DNA of 64,000 bases from Telopea speciosissima (GCF_018873765.1 NC_057922.1:10677563-10741562); one strand, 5' to 3'; positions 1-11,950 are shown, counted from the stretch's first letter. Notes: generated by a model from the letters alone, not told the origin. Program-made: numbers and translations.

Positions 1-74
1 ATTCTCTCTCTGAGAACATGGTCCTTTTACGTTATTTATGTCATACTTAGACTATGGGGCTTCTAATTCAACCA

Positions 75-596
75 TCAACATATTTACATCTTCAAGCCCT
101 TCAATGATGCCGATTGGGTCAAATGCCTTGATGATTTCCACTTTATGAGCGGTCATTGTATTTATTTTGGGAACAATCTTACCACACTGTCTTCTCGCAA
201 ACAAGTTAGAGTTTCTTGCTAGAGCACAAAATCAAAATACATAAGTTTGGCACAAATGTCTACTGAAATCAATTGGTTACAATCCCTAATTGGTGAACTT
301 AATTGGTTTACCTCTTTGTCAACCTCCCACTTTATAGTGTGGCAAAATATGTGCAACCTAGTTAGTTGCCAATCCTATCTTCTACTCCAATTTGTATAAG
401 AAAAAATAGCTCGAAAGGATTAAGATGTCGAATATACCTCTCCACTCATGATCAGGTAGCTAACATATTTACAAAGCCTTTGTCATTTACCTATTTTCAA
501 TTTCTTCGAGTCAAGCTCACAATCTGTTATAGGCCATTTCGCTTAAAGGGACGTATAGAAAACTATTCTTATAGACAATCTTCTCAATGTTACTGA
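75..596 (+). mobile_element. Ty1/Copia retrotransposon relic, RNase H end of pol
   Basis: Several frames joined across stops and frameshifts read like the C-terminal RNase H region of a Copia polyprotein. Recognisable pieces, in order, are a DADW-like motif near 107-118, a SGHCIYFGNN-like stretch near 150-172, an STxSKY..LA piece near 222-250, a WLQSL.GEL piece near 272-300, and the closing DQVANIFTKPLS motif near 450-486, followed by FQFLR.KL. The order and strand fit the family. The region is too broken to code, and no long terminal repeat was found inside the window, so the element probably runs off the left edge. Confidence 0.75.
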
Positions 597-617
597 GTTC
601 GAACTCTTCTCAAATGG

Positions 618-802
618 GGATCAGGATCATCTTCAGGGAGCCCAGCACCCAAGGTCCTGCGGTGCTACCAAGGGGCATCCAACGACTGAGCTGTGCCGCA
701 CACATATTGGTGCACGCCTAGGGATGTATGCGGTACAGCCCAACGGCTGGTAGCACCCTAGGCGTGCTGGCGTGATGGGCTCCCTGGAGATGAGCTAAAT
801 TC
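618..802. mobile_element. Mutator-type MITE with 9-bp target duplication
   Basis: A 185-bp fold-back element. The two ends are inverted copies (GGATCAGG..CATCTTCAGGGAGCCC at the left; GGAATTTAGCTCATCTCCAG read on the other strand at the right) and pair over most of their length. The element is flanked by CTCAAATGG at 609-617 and again at 803-811, a perfect 9-bp duplication typical of Mutator-like insertions. It is markedly more GC-rich than its surroundings and has no coding capacity. Confidence 0.8.
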
Positions 803-811
803 CTCAAATGG

Positions 812-2570
812 TGAAATCTTCTCAAGCATTACAATTGTAGCAAAATGTGTCATATCATTAACATTCAATTCCCTAAAATTTTCAGTCATTACCACTGTAA
901 CAACCTATGCCACATTAGTTTCCCTAAATCTTGTATTTTTATTTTTATTTTTGGGTAATCTAAAATCTTGTATTCTATCCATAGCTATTACGTAACTGAA
1001 CTTTTATTTTCAATTGTTGGATTTCAAATGTATAAATCAATATAAATACAATACAAGCTCTTCACCTTTGGTTAAGGTGATTCATGTGTGGTTTGTGTGA
1101 TTACACTTTGTTTCATCAAAAAAAAAATAAAATACAAGCTCTTCACCTTTGGTTAAGCTGAGCAAGCCTCATATTCTCCATAACCAAATTCTCTTCAGAG
1201 TTTACTATTCTTCTTCGTCTTATCAATTGTTTGTCCAAAAAAAAAATCTTCGCCTTATCAATTATAACACCAAAATATCAACTTTTCATTTGAAGGATCA
1301 CGTGAGCCATCACCATATCACGAGAAGTTTGGTCATAAATCGATTTCTTGTCCCTCATCTCTAATGGTTCTTCTTGATGCCCCCTTTTTTTTTATTTTTT
1401 TATGAACTTGTGTTTACGATTGTCTTTACAAGTAAAATAGAAGGAAAGGGAAGGTTTGTGAAACCAGTTTTAAAAAAAAAGGGAGAAGGATAGGTATGCT
1501 AGCGGTATATCATATGCTAGCACCCTATGTCTCTACCTCTCTCTTCCACCCTTTGAAATGATTCCCTTATCCCTCAAAGGGAGGAAGAGAGAGATAGATA
1601 CATATAATCCATACCCAGTCTTTTCCCAAAAAGAAAATAACAATTGTTGTTATCATGATTTTTGTAACTACTTTAGATTCTTATTAGATATGTGTGATGT
1701 TCATAATTTTCAAATGGAATCTTCATTTTACTTTAAAACCAAGAAATTTGATTGTAAAATAAATAAAATTTAAGGCTAAATGTTCTGTGTTTGGACGCAA
1801 GCTGCGCTGCGACACAGAAAACATCAGCTCAATTTAACAAACAGATTTTGAATATTTTGGAATTAGTTAGACTCATTTTATGTAAAGATTATAAACTTTT
1901 CATTAGAGTTTTGATTTGATTTTACTTCCTTCCCTCACAGCCAGAGCCCAAAGGATTTAAAACTCATTATAGTTAAGTCTTTTCCTCAAACTGTCCACTT
2001 AGGAAGCCTTATCAGGCTTACCTAACCTCCCTAAATCTGCCTCATGGCTGATCAGATGAAATCCTTCTATCAACCAAAAAAAAAAAAAAAATCAGATGAA
2101 ATCCAAATCTTGTGGACATATAGAACCTAGCTCCCCCGCCCCATTCACATGTCAAGTTTTAGATTTTTGTGGCAAGTGGAAAAATAAAACTTTTAAATTT
2201 TAATAGGTGGTTAATCTATGCATGGTCGGTATCCAATGATCAGAATTACCGCATCATTTTTGCACATGACGGAAATGGGGTCATGTAAAGGTAGTTTTCC
2301 CTTGAAAAAACCATTACTAATTATGTGAAAGCCTCTACCAAAAAAAATAATTATGTGAGCCTTTTTGTTATCCGCAGTTTTTCTTAGTCTAATCACACCC
2401 AGTTGTACCATATAGATAGGTGATCTGACAATTTTGATGATTTTTTTTTTTTAGGTAAAAACAGTTTTGATCCTGAAGTTTTTAATATTTTATTTTGCCA
2501 AGTGCCAAACTTCCTTTGGGCTGAAATTTGCCATGTGATAGAAAGATATTGGGTGTATTTGTTCAAATCG
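812..2570. other. Intergenic, no gene seen
   Basis: AT-rich sequence with homopolymer runs and no credible coding exon. The only structure noted is a perfect 27-bp direct repeat (AATACAAGCTCTTCACC...) at 1050-1076 and 1131-1157, 81 bp apart. This looks like a small local duplication. Confidence 0.5.
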
Positions 2571-2726
2571 TTATCCCCTTTAATTCGCTGCCCACTTCAA
2601 TTCCTCCAATTCCTTACATAGAGGGTAAAAATGACCATCCTACCCTTTGTCTGAACACACTACCCAAGGTGGGATCCATTCCCCCTGTTAGAGGAATTGG
2701 AGGTGTCCACGAATTGGAGGTGATAA
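2571..2726. mobile_element. Fold-back MITE, TTATC..CCAATTC family
   Basis: An inverted-repeat element of about 156 bp. The left end TTATCCCCTTTAATTC pairs with the right end GAATTGGAGGTGATAA. Internal arms also pair (CAATTCCTC / GAGGAATTG). Related hairpins occur at 11085-11256 and 54806-54970. No clean target duplication was seen. Confidence 0.65.
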
Positions 2727-2864
2727 TTATTCGTATTTTTCATAGAATTTCAACCCCATCCAACCTGCCATATGACAACAAAAATTTTGGTTACCTAACA
2801 TGGAAAACATAGCCCCATTAATTATAAGAGAAAAAGAACACCAATCAAACAAGTGGTTCCTGGG

Positions 2865-3000
2865 TCAAGCAGGCAAAAAGACTACTTAGCCCCCAATGAA
2901 ATTAAAAATCTCATCCAAACCAATGCTTCTATGCGCATTCTTATTGGTCCTCACACTGGTGTAAGGGCTACACGACCGGTTAGCATTCTCTTGCCTTAAT
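2865..3000. repeat. Dispersed repeat end, also at 56985-57080 and 63246-63334
   Basis: The stretch from AAATCTCATCCAAACCAATGC through GGCTACACGACCGGTTAGC to TTCTCTTGCC recurs in reverse orientation in the distal part of both dioxygenase duplicons (57080 down to 56990, and 63334 down to 63246). It appears to be one terminus of a dispersed element whose full length is not clear here. Confidence 0.6.
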
Positions 3001-4453
3001 TATTATTAGAGAGAGGGATTTACATACCACCCACTTTTATTTGGGGTAACAAAATACTGTTCACTTAAACGTTAAACCAATATTGATGAAAGAAATTCTA
3101 TATTTAATGAAAGAAGGGGAAATCCACATATTTAATAAGGAGAGAAAGGAGAGAGACTATGGTTTACCAAAAAAACAAAAAAAAAGGAGAGAGACTATGA
3201 GAAGGAAATACAAACTACTAACATATACTTCTTTTTCCTTTACCAAAAACCTGAAAAGGCCCACAGCCTCAAACGTTGCCTAGACCCCAAAAAAACTCTA
3301 GTTTTGATCAATAATTGATATGACCATGTAGTTCAGATGGGACCTCAAATTTGAAGTGGTTAACACATAGGGTACACATGTCATCCAACATGTTATGGAC
3401 ACTATCCATGTGGCATAAAAGTGACTTGTTGATTATGTCACAAGGTGTATCAAAGATTCTAAGATGATGTGGACAGCTAGTTCACAAAAATTCAGGACAA
3501 ATGAAGCTGTCATATAGAAATCAACCCCCCCCCCCCCCCCAAAACACACACACCCTCCCCCACAAGCGATTCATACTCAACAGGCACTGCTAGATTCAAT
3601 ATATCATATATTTGGATCATTTCCTTCCCCAATCTTCACAAAAATATGATTTCATAGATTCTGAAAACCCTATGTTCCCTGTTTCTCAAGATTGAATGAA
3701 TCCAATTTAGCTTGCTTTGTCCTAACATTCCACAGGCTACTTACTATAACTATTGTCTAATAACACAGGATTAGCAATTTTATTCCACACCCAAACTCCA
3801 TACGAAGCGTGCATCTATCCCAGCACACAATCTAGTAATTGGGAACCTGATAACCCTACAAGCAACAAGCTTGCTAATTTTTTACACACTAGCACTTAAT
3901 TTTGAGAATGAGAAGATAGAGCCGAAAATTGGAATAGATGTCAACCCCATTGGAATCACCAAAACTAAATTGCAGAAGTTGGATAATTGGACACATGAGC
4001 CGTATACTAACAGTACATTTTAATTTATGATGGAGCCTCAAAATAAAGAAAAATCCACACCATATTCAGTAGATTGTATTAAGAATTATTGCTGACTAAG
4101 GTTATAAATTGTTCAACAAACAATGACAAAAGTGACCAGCCTCCCTCCCGTGTGTTCCCAAGTACTAGTCTGGAATTTGAGCAACTAGAGGGTTGCTCTC
4201 AAAAATTGACTGGGAAGAAACACAACCACTGGAGAAGAGCAGCATCTACAGATATGTTCCTTTTATCTTTCACATCCAAATGCAAGGCAGAAACAATAAT
4301 CAGGAGTCTGATGCCTCCAAATGCATTTTGTTTCAGCACAAACATGAATAATTTATAATTGAGACCATATGTTGCTCCTACATAATGAATAACAGAAATA
4401 TATAGAAAGCTATAAAACAGAATGGGGGGAAAACTGCAGCATCGAGTTGTTAT
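3001..4453. other. Intergenic, no gene seen
   Basis: AT-rich sequence with a C-run near 3527-3540 and scattered short open frames that lack splice context or family resemblance. No supported feature. Confidence 0.45.
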
Positions 4454-4462
4454 AACTTTTAT

Positions 4463-4624
4463 GGGAAAAAGTTTTCTGTCCACGCCACACCAGCACTCTC
4501 ATGAGTCTATCTCTCTCCCTCCCATGTGAAAAGACACGTACCTCTGCCCCCTTGTTTTAAGGAGAGATATAGACACATGGGAGTGCTGGCGTAGGCCACA
4601 CTCCCGGACAGAAAACTGTTTCCC
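4463..4624. mobile_element. Mutator-type MITE, GGGAAA..GTTTTCTGTCC family, copy 1
   Basis: A 162-bp hairpin. The left end GGGAAAAAGTTTTCTGTCC and the right end, read on the other strand, GGGAAACAGTTTTCTGTCC are near-identical, and the arms continue through a GTCTATCTCTCTCC segment. AACTTTTAT is present at both 4454-4462 and 4625-4633, giving a perfect 9-bp target duplication. A second member lies at 51829-51988. Confidence 0.85.
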
Positions 4625-4633
4625 AACTTTTAT

Positions 4634-5907
4634 TATTAAACTTATTATTATTTTCTTTTACAACTATTGATTTCATTGACGTATAAAGCAGTCAAATGAC
4701 TAAGAGACTGCCTTTGAATCATCATCAGACAATCTCTCCATGCCTGCACAAGTGGCTCCTGTGCAGGGGAGGGTAGGACCGACCATTCAAGTCCCCTAAA
4801 CATAAAAATCAGTCCAAATTGATGAGCACACAACATGCAATATCATATATTCTTTTAATATTTCACTCTGCTGGAGAAACTCAAAGTGGATCATACATAC
4901 AGTTAACAGGAAGATATTAGACTGGCCATCAACCATACCCCAGATGAAGATACTCATAGTATCCCTTTGAGGATTTTTTTTTTAATTCAACTACATTCAA
5001 ACCCTATACAAAATATACACTGATGCAATACCATAGAACAAGAAGAAAGGCAAATTTTAGGTTTTAATCTGGCCTGTCTGCCGAGCTATGTTCAACAAAA
5101 GCAATTCAGGGGAAACGTAATGAATTGGCTATCACACAGGAAGGTATTTTTATTGTGTTTTGATTACTAACATTTGATTGAAGTTTCGGGAAAGGTTTTG
5201 CAAAGATAGTGTAAGTAATTTTAATTGGGCTAAGATTCTGCATTAACCCAATTCAAACCCCCCCCCCCTCTTGGGTTGCCTACACGATCATACACACAAG
5301 AAAGTATTTTTTTCTTTCCCATATAAATGTTGACATTTTGATGTTTTACGTCCATTTGCAACAACAAAATGGATATTCAGTTATAACTACTCCAGAATAA
5401 AGGTGTAAGAATGCCACCTTGACATAATTTATAACAATGACCAAAGTATATTTTGTGTCCATAATAAAGAAAGGCTAAAAGCAAAGAAATTAAAAAATTC
5501 TATGAATACCATAGTGAGTCAAGAAAATACAATATCATACAGTTTGAAAATACATTTTAGTTGTTTTAGAGAAATTGAATCTTCTATTTATTTATTTTAT
5601 GTGTTGGTGAAAGAACCTTTTGATTGAAGATGACACACACCCAAGAAAGTTACCTGAAAGAAGCAGCCTTCACTTATAATAAAGATGGTACTATCAGCAC
5701 AACAATTGAAGCTATTACAGAATATTTGAAAAAACTCTTCTCTAAGTGAACCCCAGATAGACAGCACTGTAACAATCTAAGAATCAGAAACCTGGAAACA
5801 GAATGTGATTCCAAAACATCAGCCTGTAAAACCCTCTGCCTGAAATGTAAGAATCACCCAATTTTCTCTGGATCTAACCTTAATTAAGGTAAATCCATCT
5901 GTACAAT
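4634..5907. other. Downstream region of the RING gene, no other gene seen
   Basis: AT-rich sequence 3' of the minus-strand RING gene. It probably includes that gene's 3' untranslated region next to 5908, but no single poly(A) signal could be chosen with confidence. No other coding signal was recognised. Confidence 0.4.
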
Positions 5908-7543
5908 TCATTCTTGGCCTCTTGAGGCATCCACCTTCGATGGCCATTCAACACACAATGGACATGGGGGATCCCATCTGTCTGCCTCAGAAGTTCTCTG
6001 CTCCAAGCAGTCTGCATGATAAACGTGACCACAAACTAAAATTGCAGCAACAGACAGATCACTAGACAACAGTGGGTTACCCAAAGCATAAGCTTTATGC
6101 CTTAACAGCTTCAGACATATGCCACACACCATCTTAACTGCATCGGGTGATAATGCAGTCATTGCCAAGGGAATGGAACTTATTCTTTCTGGCCTGTGGA
6201 AAGGCCTTCTATCTGGGGGAAGAAAGAAAAAGAAAAGGCAAAAATAAATTAAGAAAATGTGGGAGAATTAAAAATTAAGCATAGACGAGCATACCATTAT
6301 CTTTGGGTTACCTCCATGATATCCAGACTCGGAGCTGCATCGACTAGCAAACTTGAAAGAGAGTTTCTCGTCACACAATGGAGAAGCACCCTTGCAAAGT
6401 GTGCTTAATGTATCAGCATGACAACCTGAGTTTCGCCAAGAGTAACGATTTCCATATTTATGACATGACCGTCTTAAGAACATTGCTCGACTAAGATTGT
6501 AATGATGATGTGCATGTGAAGGGTGTGTGTTTTGTAGCTTAACAGAACTATCTGTGGTATCCATAACAGATGTAAGAGGATGTACTACAGTATAATCGAC
6601 TGAAGAAACACAAGGGGGAGATTTCTGCAGGCAGAAAACAGATGAATTAGGAAAGAAAATGTAAGGCTCAACCCACATTCAATTATTAGGAAGAGAAAAC
6701 AATGACATCTGGGTTGAGAAACATAATATTGCAATGAACAGGACTAATCAAGTAACTAACCACTTCGGTTGACAAATCCATCCCAATGGTACATGGAATG
6801 ATATCTGCAATACAAAAAAAAAATCCAGTCACCCTGATATCTAATTGAAGGAGCATAATACTGTCACATAATGTAATTCTTATGAGTAATATAAACACTG
6901 CAAATTCATACATCAATATTTTGAACCTTTAATATGGCTCAGAAACTGACTGTGTGTTGAATGGAGGAGTCATGTATTTTACCAAACCCAAACATGGCAT
7001 GCAGATCATTCATTTTAAAGAAGATCTAATCCTCCAGACATTAAAGATAGTTAAGCATAAACAAACAGTTTTGCAGACTGAGCAATCTCCACCACCATGA
7101 ACATAAAAGCTAAGTAATTGGAGCTAAAGATGCAACCAATGAAGCAGTAAAAAGATTATCCACAACTGATCTTTATGTTCAGAATCAATTTATCAGGAGA
7201 GGGCAATTTTAAGTTAAAGTCGAATGGAAGGATGTCTATCAAAGCTCAAACTAGTAAGGATCAGCTTACACATGATCAGGGAAAATACAGTAATGCCGAG
7301 AATGCATGAGATGGAAAATGAGTAACAAAAGTTCTGCGGATTTGAAATGAGATCTCATCATCAAGTATTAAACAGCAGTATGAATTTATTTGACACAATC
7401 AGGACATTGTCTAATCAAATTAGAAGCACAGTGAAATCGATGAAATTGATCCCATCACAAGCTGACAAAAAATAAGAGGAGCGTACCATACTTTCAGATT
7501 TACACCTCATGGGATCTGGCACAATTACATTGGCCATATTCAT
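5908..7543 (-). CDS. RING-H2 zinc-finger protein (probable E3 ubiquitin ligase)
   Basis: Modelled exons on the minus strand are 7543-7492, 6804-6761, 6624-6312 and 6212-5908. All have GT-AG borders and phases that join cleanly to a 237-aa protein. The C-terminal RING-H2 has eight ligands in C3H2C3 order: C166, C169 (CGIC), C197, H199, H202, C205 (CGHVYHADC), C220 and C223 (CPLC), with an unusually long first loop. Upstream lies a basic Ser/Arg-rich stretch (YNLSRAMFLRRS) that I recall from a plant family of RING/U-box proteins of unknown substrate. RING-H2 domains recruit an E2 enzyme, so ubiquitin ligation is inferred. The chosen ATG at 7543 is the first in frame, but the frame stays open a little further upstream, so another 5' exon is possible. 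The middle 44-bp exon is the least certain. Confidence 0.7.
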
Positions 7544-8100
7544 TTGAGGCTTAATCCTTGAGCTTGAAAAGACAATTAGGCATATTCATTAAGTTGCATG
7601 CCTTAAAAGTGTGAGACATATGAAGTCCATCACTAACTACGTGAAACCATGTGCTTTGTACTCGTGGAACTTACGGATAAAACTCAGTCCTAGTAGTTTA
7701 TGGCTCCTTGTGATTTTTAATGTAAATTCCTCCCATTTTCAAGAGTTTTTGAATTTAGAGTTGATCTCACCCCCCCCCCCCCTCTTCTCCACCCAAAAAA
7801 AAATTCATTCTGTTTAATCAAAGTTTTAGAGGATTTCAGTAACTAACATAAATGACAGTCACTAAATTCAGTCAAATAATTCCAGCTGGAGTTTTGAGGG
7901 CCATGATTACTTCATGTTTAACTCAGTCATGATATGATCTTCGGGAACCTTCAAAATCTTAAACATTGTATTTTGGGTAGTCCTTCTTGCTTTAGACCTA
8001 TGTTCAAACATAATATATCAATCTTTTCATTTATATGTGACACTTTACGAAGAGATTGTTGAAGTCAGTCATAGAAGCATTAGAGAAAAAAGCCACTCCA
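7544..8100. other. Intergenic, possible upstream part of the RING gene
   Basis: No recognisable coding exon. A C-run (7771-7783) and AT-rich sequence. It may hold the promoter or 5' untranslated exon of the minus-strand RING gene, but no TATA box was convincing. Confidence 0.35.
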
Positions 8101-8104
8101 TTGA

Positions 8105-8700
8105 AAATTTTTCTCTTTGACGATAACAACTCAGCCTTATCCCCACTAAATGGGGTCGGCTACATGGATCCTCGACCTCCAAACAGCTCTATTCGAGATC
8201 ATACCTGATACAAGGCCTAAATTATGCATGTCTTTTCTCACTACTTCTCCTAGGATCGTTTTAGGCCTGGCCCCTAGCTCTTTTAGTTCCTTCAATCTGA
8301 ATCAAATCACTCTTCCGCACTGGAGTGTCCCAAGGCCTCAGTTGAACATGGCCATGCCACCTCAAACGACTTTCCCAAAGCTTATCATGTATCAAGGCCA
8401 CTCCCAACTCAGCTCTAATATGGTCATTCCTTACTGTAATCTTCCTAGTTTTGCCACACATCCATCTCAACATCATCATCTCCGCTACACTTAGTTTATC
8501 TTCTTAATTGCCCAACATTCCACACCATACATCATAGTCGGTCGTAAATTTTCCTTTAAGCTCTAAAGGAATGTGTCGATCATACAACACTTCAGACGCC
8601 CCTCTCCATTTCATCCGTCCTAATTTAATTCTTTGTGAAACATCATCCTCTATACCACACTTCTTCTCTTTGGTGACAAGAAGGGGAATAAACCACAAAG
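8105..8700 (-). mobile_element. LINE (non-LTR retrotransposon) 3' end relic
   Basis: Read on the minus strand, 8479-8261 gives a continuous frame with the hallmark end of plant LINE reverse-transcriptase ORFs: RWMCGKTR, then ELGVALIHDKL, then ESRLRWHGHVQLRP. The region also carries the typical LINE tail with the ATGGGGTCGGC motif near 8150. Stops and gaps outside this patch show it is dead. A sister fragment sits at 12060-12390. Confidence 0.8.
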
Positions 8701-8943
8701 GTAAGTAGCCAAATCAGTTGAATTCCTTTTACATTCTGAAGTCCTACTTATAACTGTCATACCACATTCCTTGCCATATACTCCACCCAATTACATTTTA
8801 TTTTAACTTGGTCCAAAATATTCCAAATTGCACGTGTTCAATTGTTTAAACTCAAAATTTTCATCTCCCAAAACAGAAACCAACATGCGTACAACTAAAA
8901 TTCGCAAACCAGAACAAAAAACAAGAGCACAAGGTCACTGACA

Positions 8944-10007
8944 TTAGCAGTAGCGACAGAGGGAGAGGGTGTTTTTCCTCTTCCAAGCAGCTCTTCAGGA
9001 TGGGCATGCATTGTGGTGCAAGAATGGAAGAACTCGGCCGAGGTTTGGACCGAGTTGTCTCAGTTTCGCATCCTACCGAGACGAGATAAAGGTTGAATTT
9101 ATATTCGACCAGGTTTCGATAGGTTTCACATGGTTTCGACACTCGGACATATTTCGATAATTTCGCAAGTTCCTGAAACAAAATCCCCCCGCCTCAGTTC
9201 AAAAACAAAAACCGGATTTTTTGCGATAGGTGAAATTTTCAACTTTCTAATGCTAGGGTTTTTCTAAAATCTAAAAATTCCATAAATCTTATATATGGTG
9301 AAACATTGCTAAAAACCAAAAGAACAGTAAAATATTCATTTGTTCTAATATCCAAACAAATATTTTCATTCATAGCGATTTGAGTACCAGGTTTCAACCA
9401 AGATATGGTCAAAACCTGGGAAACTCAATTTCTAGCTGGTCGAAACCAGTGTCGGCACCGAGTTCTTGATCATTGGGCACAAGTGTCACTTTCTATGGAG
9501 AACTCTGTAATTCTTTCCACCAGAAGTGAGCCCACAAAACTCATTGTGCTTGTGGACCGGCTTGCATATCCTGTTGATACTTGCGTGGATTGCATTTTGT
9601 GCAGCATACCAAGACTGCCTCATAATATTTGTAAGTCGAATCCTCATTACTCTAATAGGAATTAAGGACCTTCAACCCACCCAATTTGCGACCAGCATGT
9701 TCCTCTGCAACTGACCTCTTCTTGCACTGGAACTTGAACTGGGTGTTACCCTGATTTGTTGGCTTACCTTAGACAATACCCTTGCGGACAGCCCTCTAGC
9801 GCCCTCCACATATAACACGGAGACAATAGATCACATACCACTGCTTTGCCTTGGAAACCATTCGTCGAGCCTTGAGACTGTAGGTTGGGTGACCTGGACG
9901 ATGGATGGGAGCTGGCAGTACTCCCAGTGCTTAACTCTCTGCAAAAACGTCATGACGTCTGATTTCTTCTTCCTACATTGCTCAGAGACATACTTGTAAG
10001 CCCCCAT
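8944..10007 (-). pseudogene. Ribosomal protein L15 (eL15) pseudogene, split by a transposon
   Basis: On the minus strand, an intronless copy of cytosolic ribosomal protein L15 starts with ATG at 10007 and MGAYKYVSE. It runs through [34 protein letters not shown] and LKVLNSY, and ends with WKRKNTLSLCRYC and a stop at 8944. It is interrupted at 9023-9474 by an inserted element. The copy has frameshifts and in-frame stops (for example a TGA replacing Gly just before the insertion), so it is dead. Many family-conserved arginines are now Cys, Gln or stop, as expected from decay of methylated CpG. The 5' leader keeps an AAACCCTA telo-box, typical of ribosomal protein genes. Lack of introns suggests retrocopying, though no poly(A) tail was found. 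Confidence 0.88.
9023..9474. mobile_element. Inverted-repeat element inserted in the L15 pseudogene
   Basis: About 452 bp. The left end AATGGAAGAACTCGG matches the right end read on the other strand, AATGATCAAGAACTCGG. The flanks TGGTGCAAG (9014-9022) and GGGCACAAG (9475-9483) agree at 6 of 9 positions. This fits an aged 9-bp target duplication inside the L15 codons for His-Leu-His-His. The interior is rich in GGTTTCGAC-type words and has no coding frame. Confidence 0.65.
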
Positions 10008-10590
10008 GGTGTATTAAAGCTAGCGAAGTCTCTAGGGTTTTGGCTAGGAGAGGTTTCCCTCCACCCAATTACTTTGTTTTCTCTATGTAAAAAATAATGC
10101 ATAGATGTGTATGATACTATTATGGGAATTTCCAGTGCGGATAGTTCTGTCAAGTTTTTCTTCAATTCAACTTTTATATGTTTTGAAATATATTATGAAA
10201 ATATTACATAGCAATAAATTGATTACTTTTATGTACTAGCTCGAGGAACCAATTTATACACCCAAGTAATTAGAACCAACAAATTCACCCAAAAAAAAAA
10301 TTAGAACCAACCAGACCAATACAGGAACAATCAAACAATTCTTCGCTATGCCTAAATTAACACATTTAGAAGTTAGATTACAATTGCCAGAAAAGAACAA
10401 AAATCCAAACTTTCAATCAAACATTGCCCAAGAGAATTAAAGGTACATCATAAAAGGAGAGAATTGAAGCATACACAATACCCAGAACAGTAAAGTAACC
10501 AAAAACACAATCCAGATTCAGAAATTTAAAAACAGAATGCCAATCTATAATGCGAGCGTAAAAAACCAGAAAATAAAAGAGAAGATAGTG
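10008..10590. other. Intergenic, no gene seen
   Basis: AT-rich sequence upstream of the L15 pseudogene, including its copied 5' leader up to about 10045. No other supported feature. Confidence 0.4.
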
Positions 10591-10729
10591 AAGAACCAAC
10601 CCTAACGTTCAAGCCATGATCTGTCACAAAAAGCATATGAGACACAACTGATGAAGAAGACGACATACCAGAAGGTGAAGAAGTGATGGGAGGTTTTTTG
10701 TGATCAACTCTTCTCTTCCTTTTCCCCAT
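10590..10729 (-). other. Possible first exon of an unrecognised gene
   Basis: From an ATG at 10729 on the minus strand the frame reads MGKRKRRVDHKKPP, then a Ser-rich stretch. It meets plausible donors (GTATGT near 10673, GTTAGG near 10603). A basic start followed by Ser-rich sequence could be the 5' exon of a real gene. It might even be a distant first exon of the RING gene at 5908-7543, but the phases do not join directly. No downstream partner exon was identified. Confidence 0.25.
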
Positions 10730-11084
10730 AATGATGAAGCAAGCAAGCCTTTCGCTCTGAGCTTAAACTCCTTAAAGGCTTATAAAAATAAACGCCATTT
10801 CTAGGGCTTCTGTTATTGTGGAGAAACTCTCCGTGGTCACGCACTGTTAAAGCAATGGAGACCGGACCCCGTCCCCTTGCTCGTACGGCCATTGTAAAAA
10901 ATAAAAAGTCCAAAACACAAACAGAGACAGAGATAGCAAAATCATGGCCTTTTTAATGCTCTCGTCCACCTCATTGCTCTTTCTTTCTTTTTTTTTCTTT
11001 TTTTTTTTTTTAATAATAAATCCAAAACTTAAAGTCGGGACTGCGATTTCGCGAGCGTCACTCCAATGACCGAAATGAGTTTTT

Positions 11085-11256
11085 CTCCTCTCAGTTTCCC
11101 TATCCGATAAGGTTGGTAAGTTCCTCTCATAGGCAGGGTGGAAATGACGACCTCATCTCATCCAGGTAGTGTGTTTGGGCAGGGGGTGAGGTCGTCATTT
11201 CGGATCTCCTATAAGAGGAACCTACAAACCTAATCGGGCAGGGAACCTGAGAGGAG
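11085..11256. mobile_element. GC-rich fold-back MITE
   Basis: A 172-bp hairpin. CTCCTCTCAGTTTCCC at the left pairs with GGGAACCTGAGAGGAG at the right, and the arms continue through GGTAAGTTCCTCT / AGAGGAACCTAC and CATTTC/GAAATG blocks. It shares design and words with the hairpins at 2571-2726 and 54806-54970. No clear target duplication. Confidence 0.65.
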
Positions 11257-11525
11257 TTAAGTCATTTGGGCCCATCGTCTGCTGCCACGTCACCCAAAAC
11301 ATGATCCAAAGTATATGTCCTGCAATTGAGATCGTTGGATTGAAGCTGAAAATAGAAAAATATATGAACGATGAAGTCGAGATAAATTATCTGGAAATAC
11401 TTGATTTTTAATAAGTTTTTTTTTTTCCCGGTAACATCTTTAATAGGTTTTTTTAAACCCACCATGTGGTCAACTCCATGGAATTCATGAGCTTGACATG
11501 TGATCAAAGGACCCTCTAGTAGAGT

Positions 11526-11950
11526 AGAGCTGTAAATGGATAATCGAAAATTTGAATTCGATCCGCAATTGTATCCGATTAGGATATTTATATTCATTTA
11601 GAGATATTCGGGAAAAATTTTGAATACTTCGATAAAATTCCAATAAAAAAAATCCAAATACTTGATAATAAAACATTAAGTAAATAATGATCTTGAGGAT
11701 TATGAAGATTCAATCGACGAAAATAGATTCATGATCTAAAAGATATGGTTGAGAGTGAATTCTATCCCCTAGGGGGAAAAAGATCCGGGTTACATAATGC
11801 AAAGATGTAAATGCCTAAACGGATAGTCGAAAGTCCGAATTCAATCCGCATCCGAATCCATTTAGAGGAATCCATATTCAGGCAGGGAATATGAGGATCC
11901 AATCACATCCAAGCCGAATCTGATTTGTTTACGGGCATACCCTCTGGCCC
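11526..11950. mobile_element. hAT-like CGGAT-rich element, copy 1 (uninterrupted)
   Basis: Begins AGCTGTAAATGGATAATCG and ends near TTGTTTACGGGCATACCC, with TATCCGATT/GAATCC words throughout. The interior (AAATAATGATCTTGAGGATT through GGGTTACATAATGC) matches, block for block, the two outer pieces of copy 2 at 12806-12952 and 17383-17640. Ends of the TGTAAA(C/T)GGAT type are shared with the short element at 57107-57390, which has an 8-bp hAT-size duplication. Class assignment is by analogy. Confidence 0.6.
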
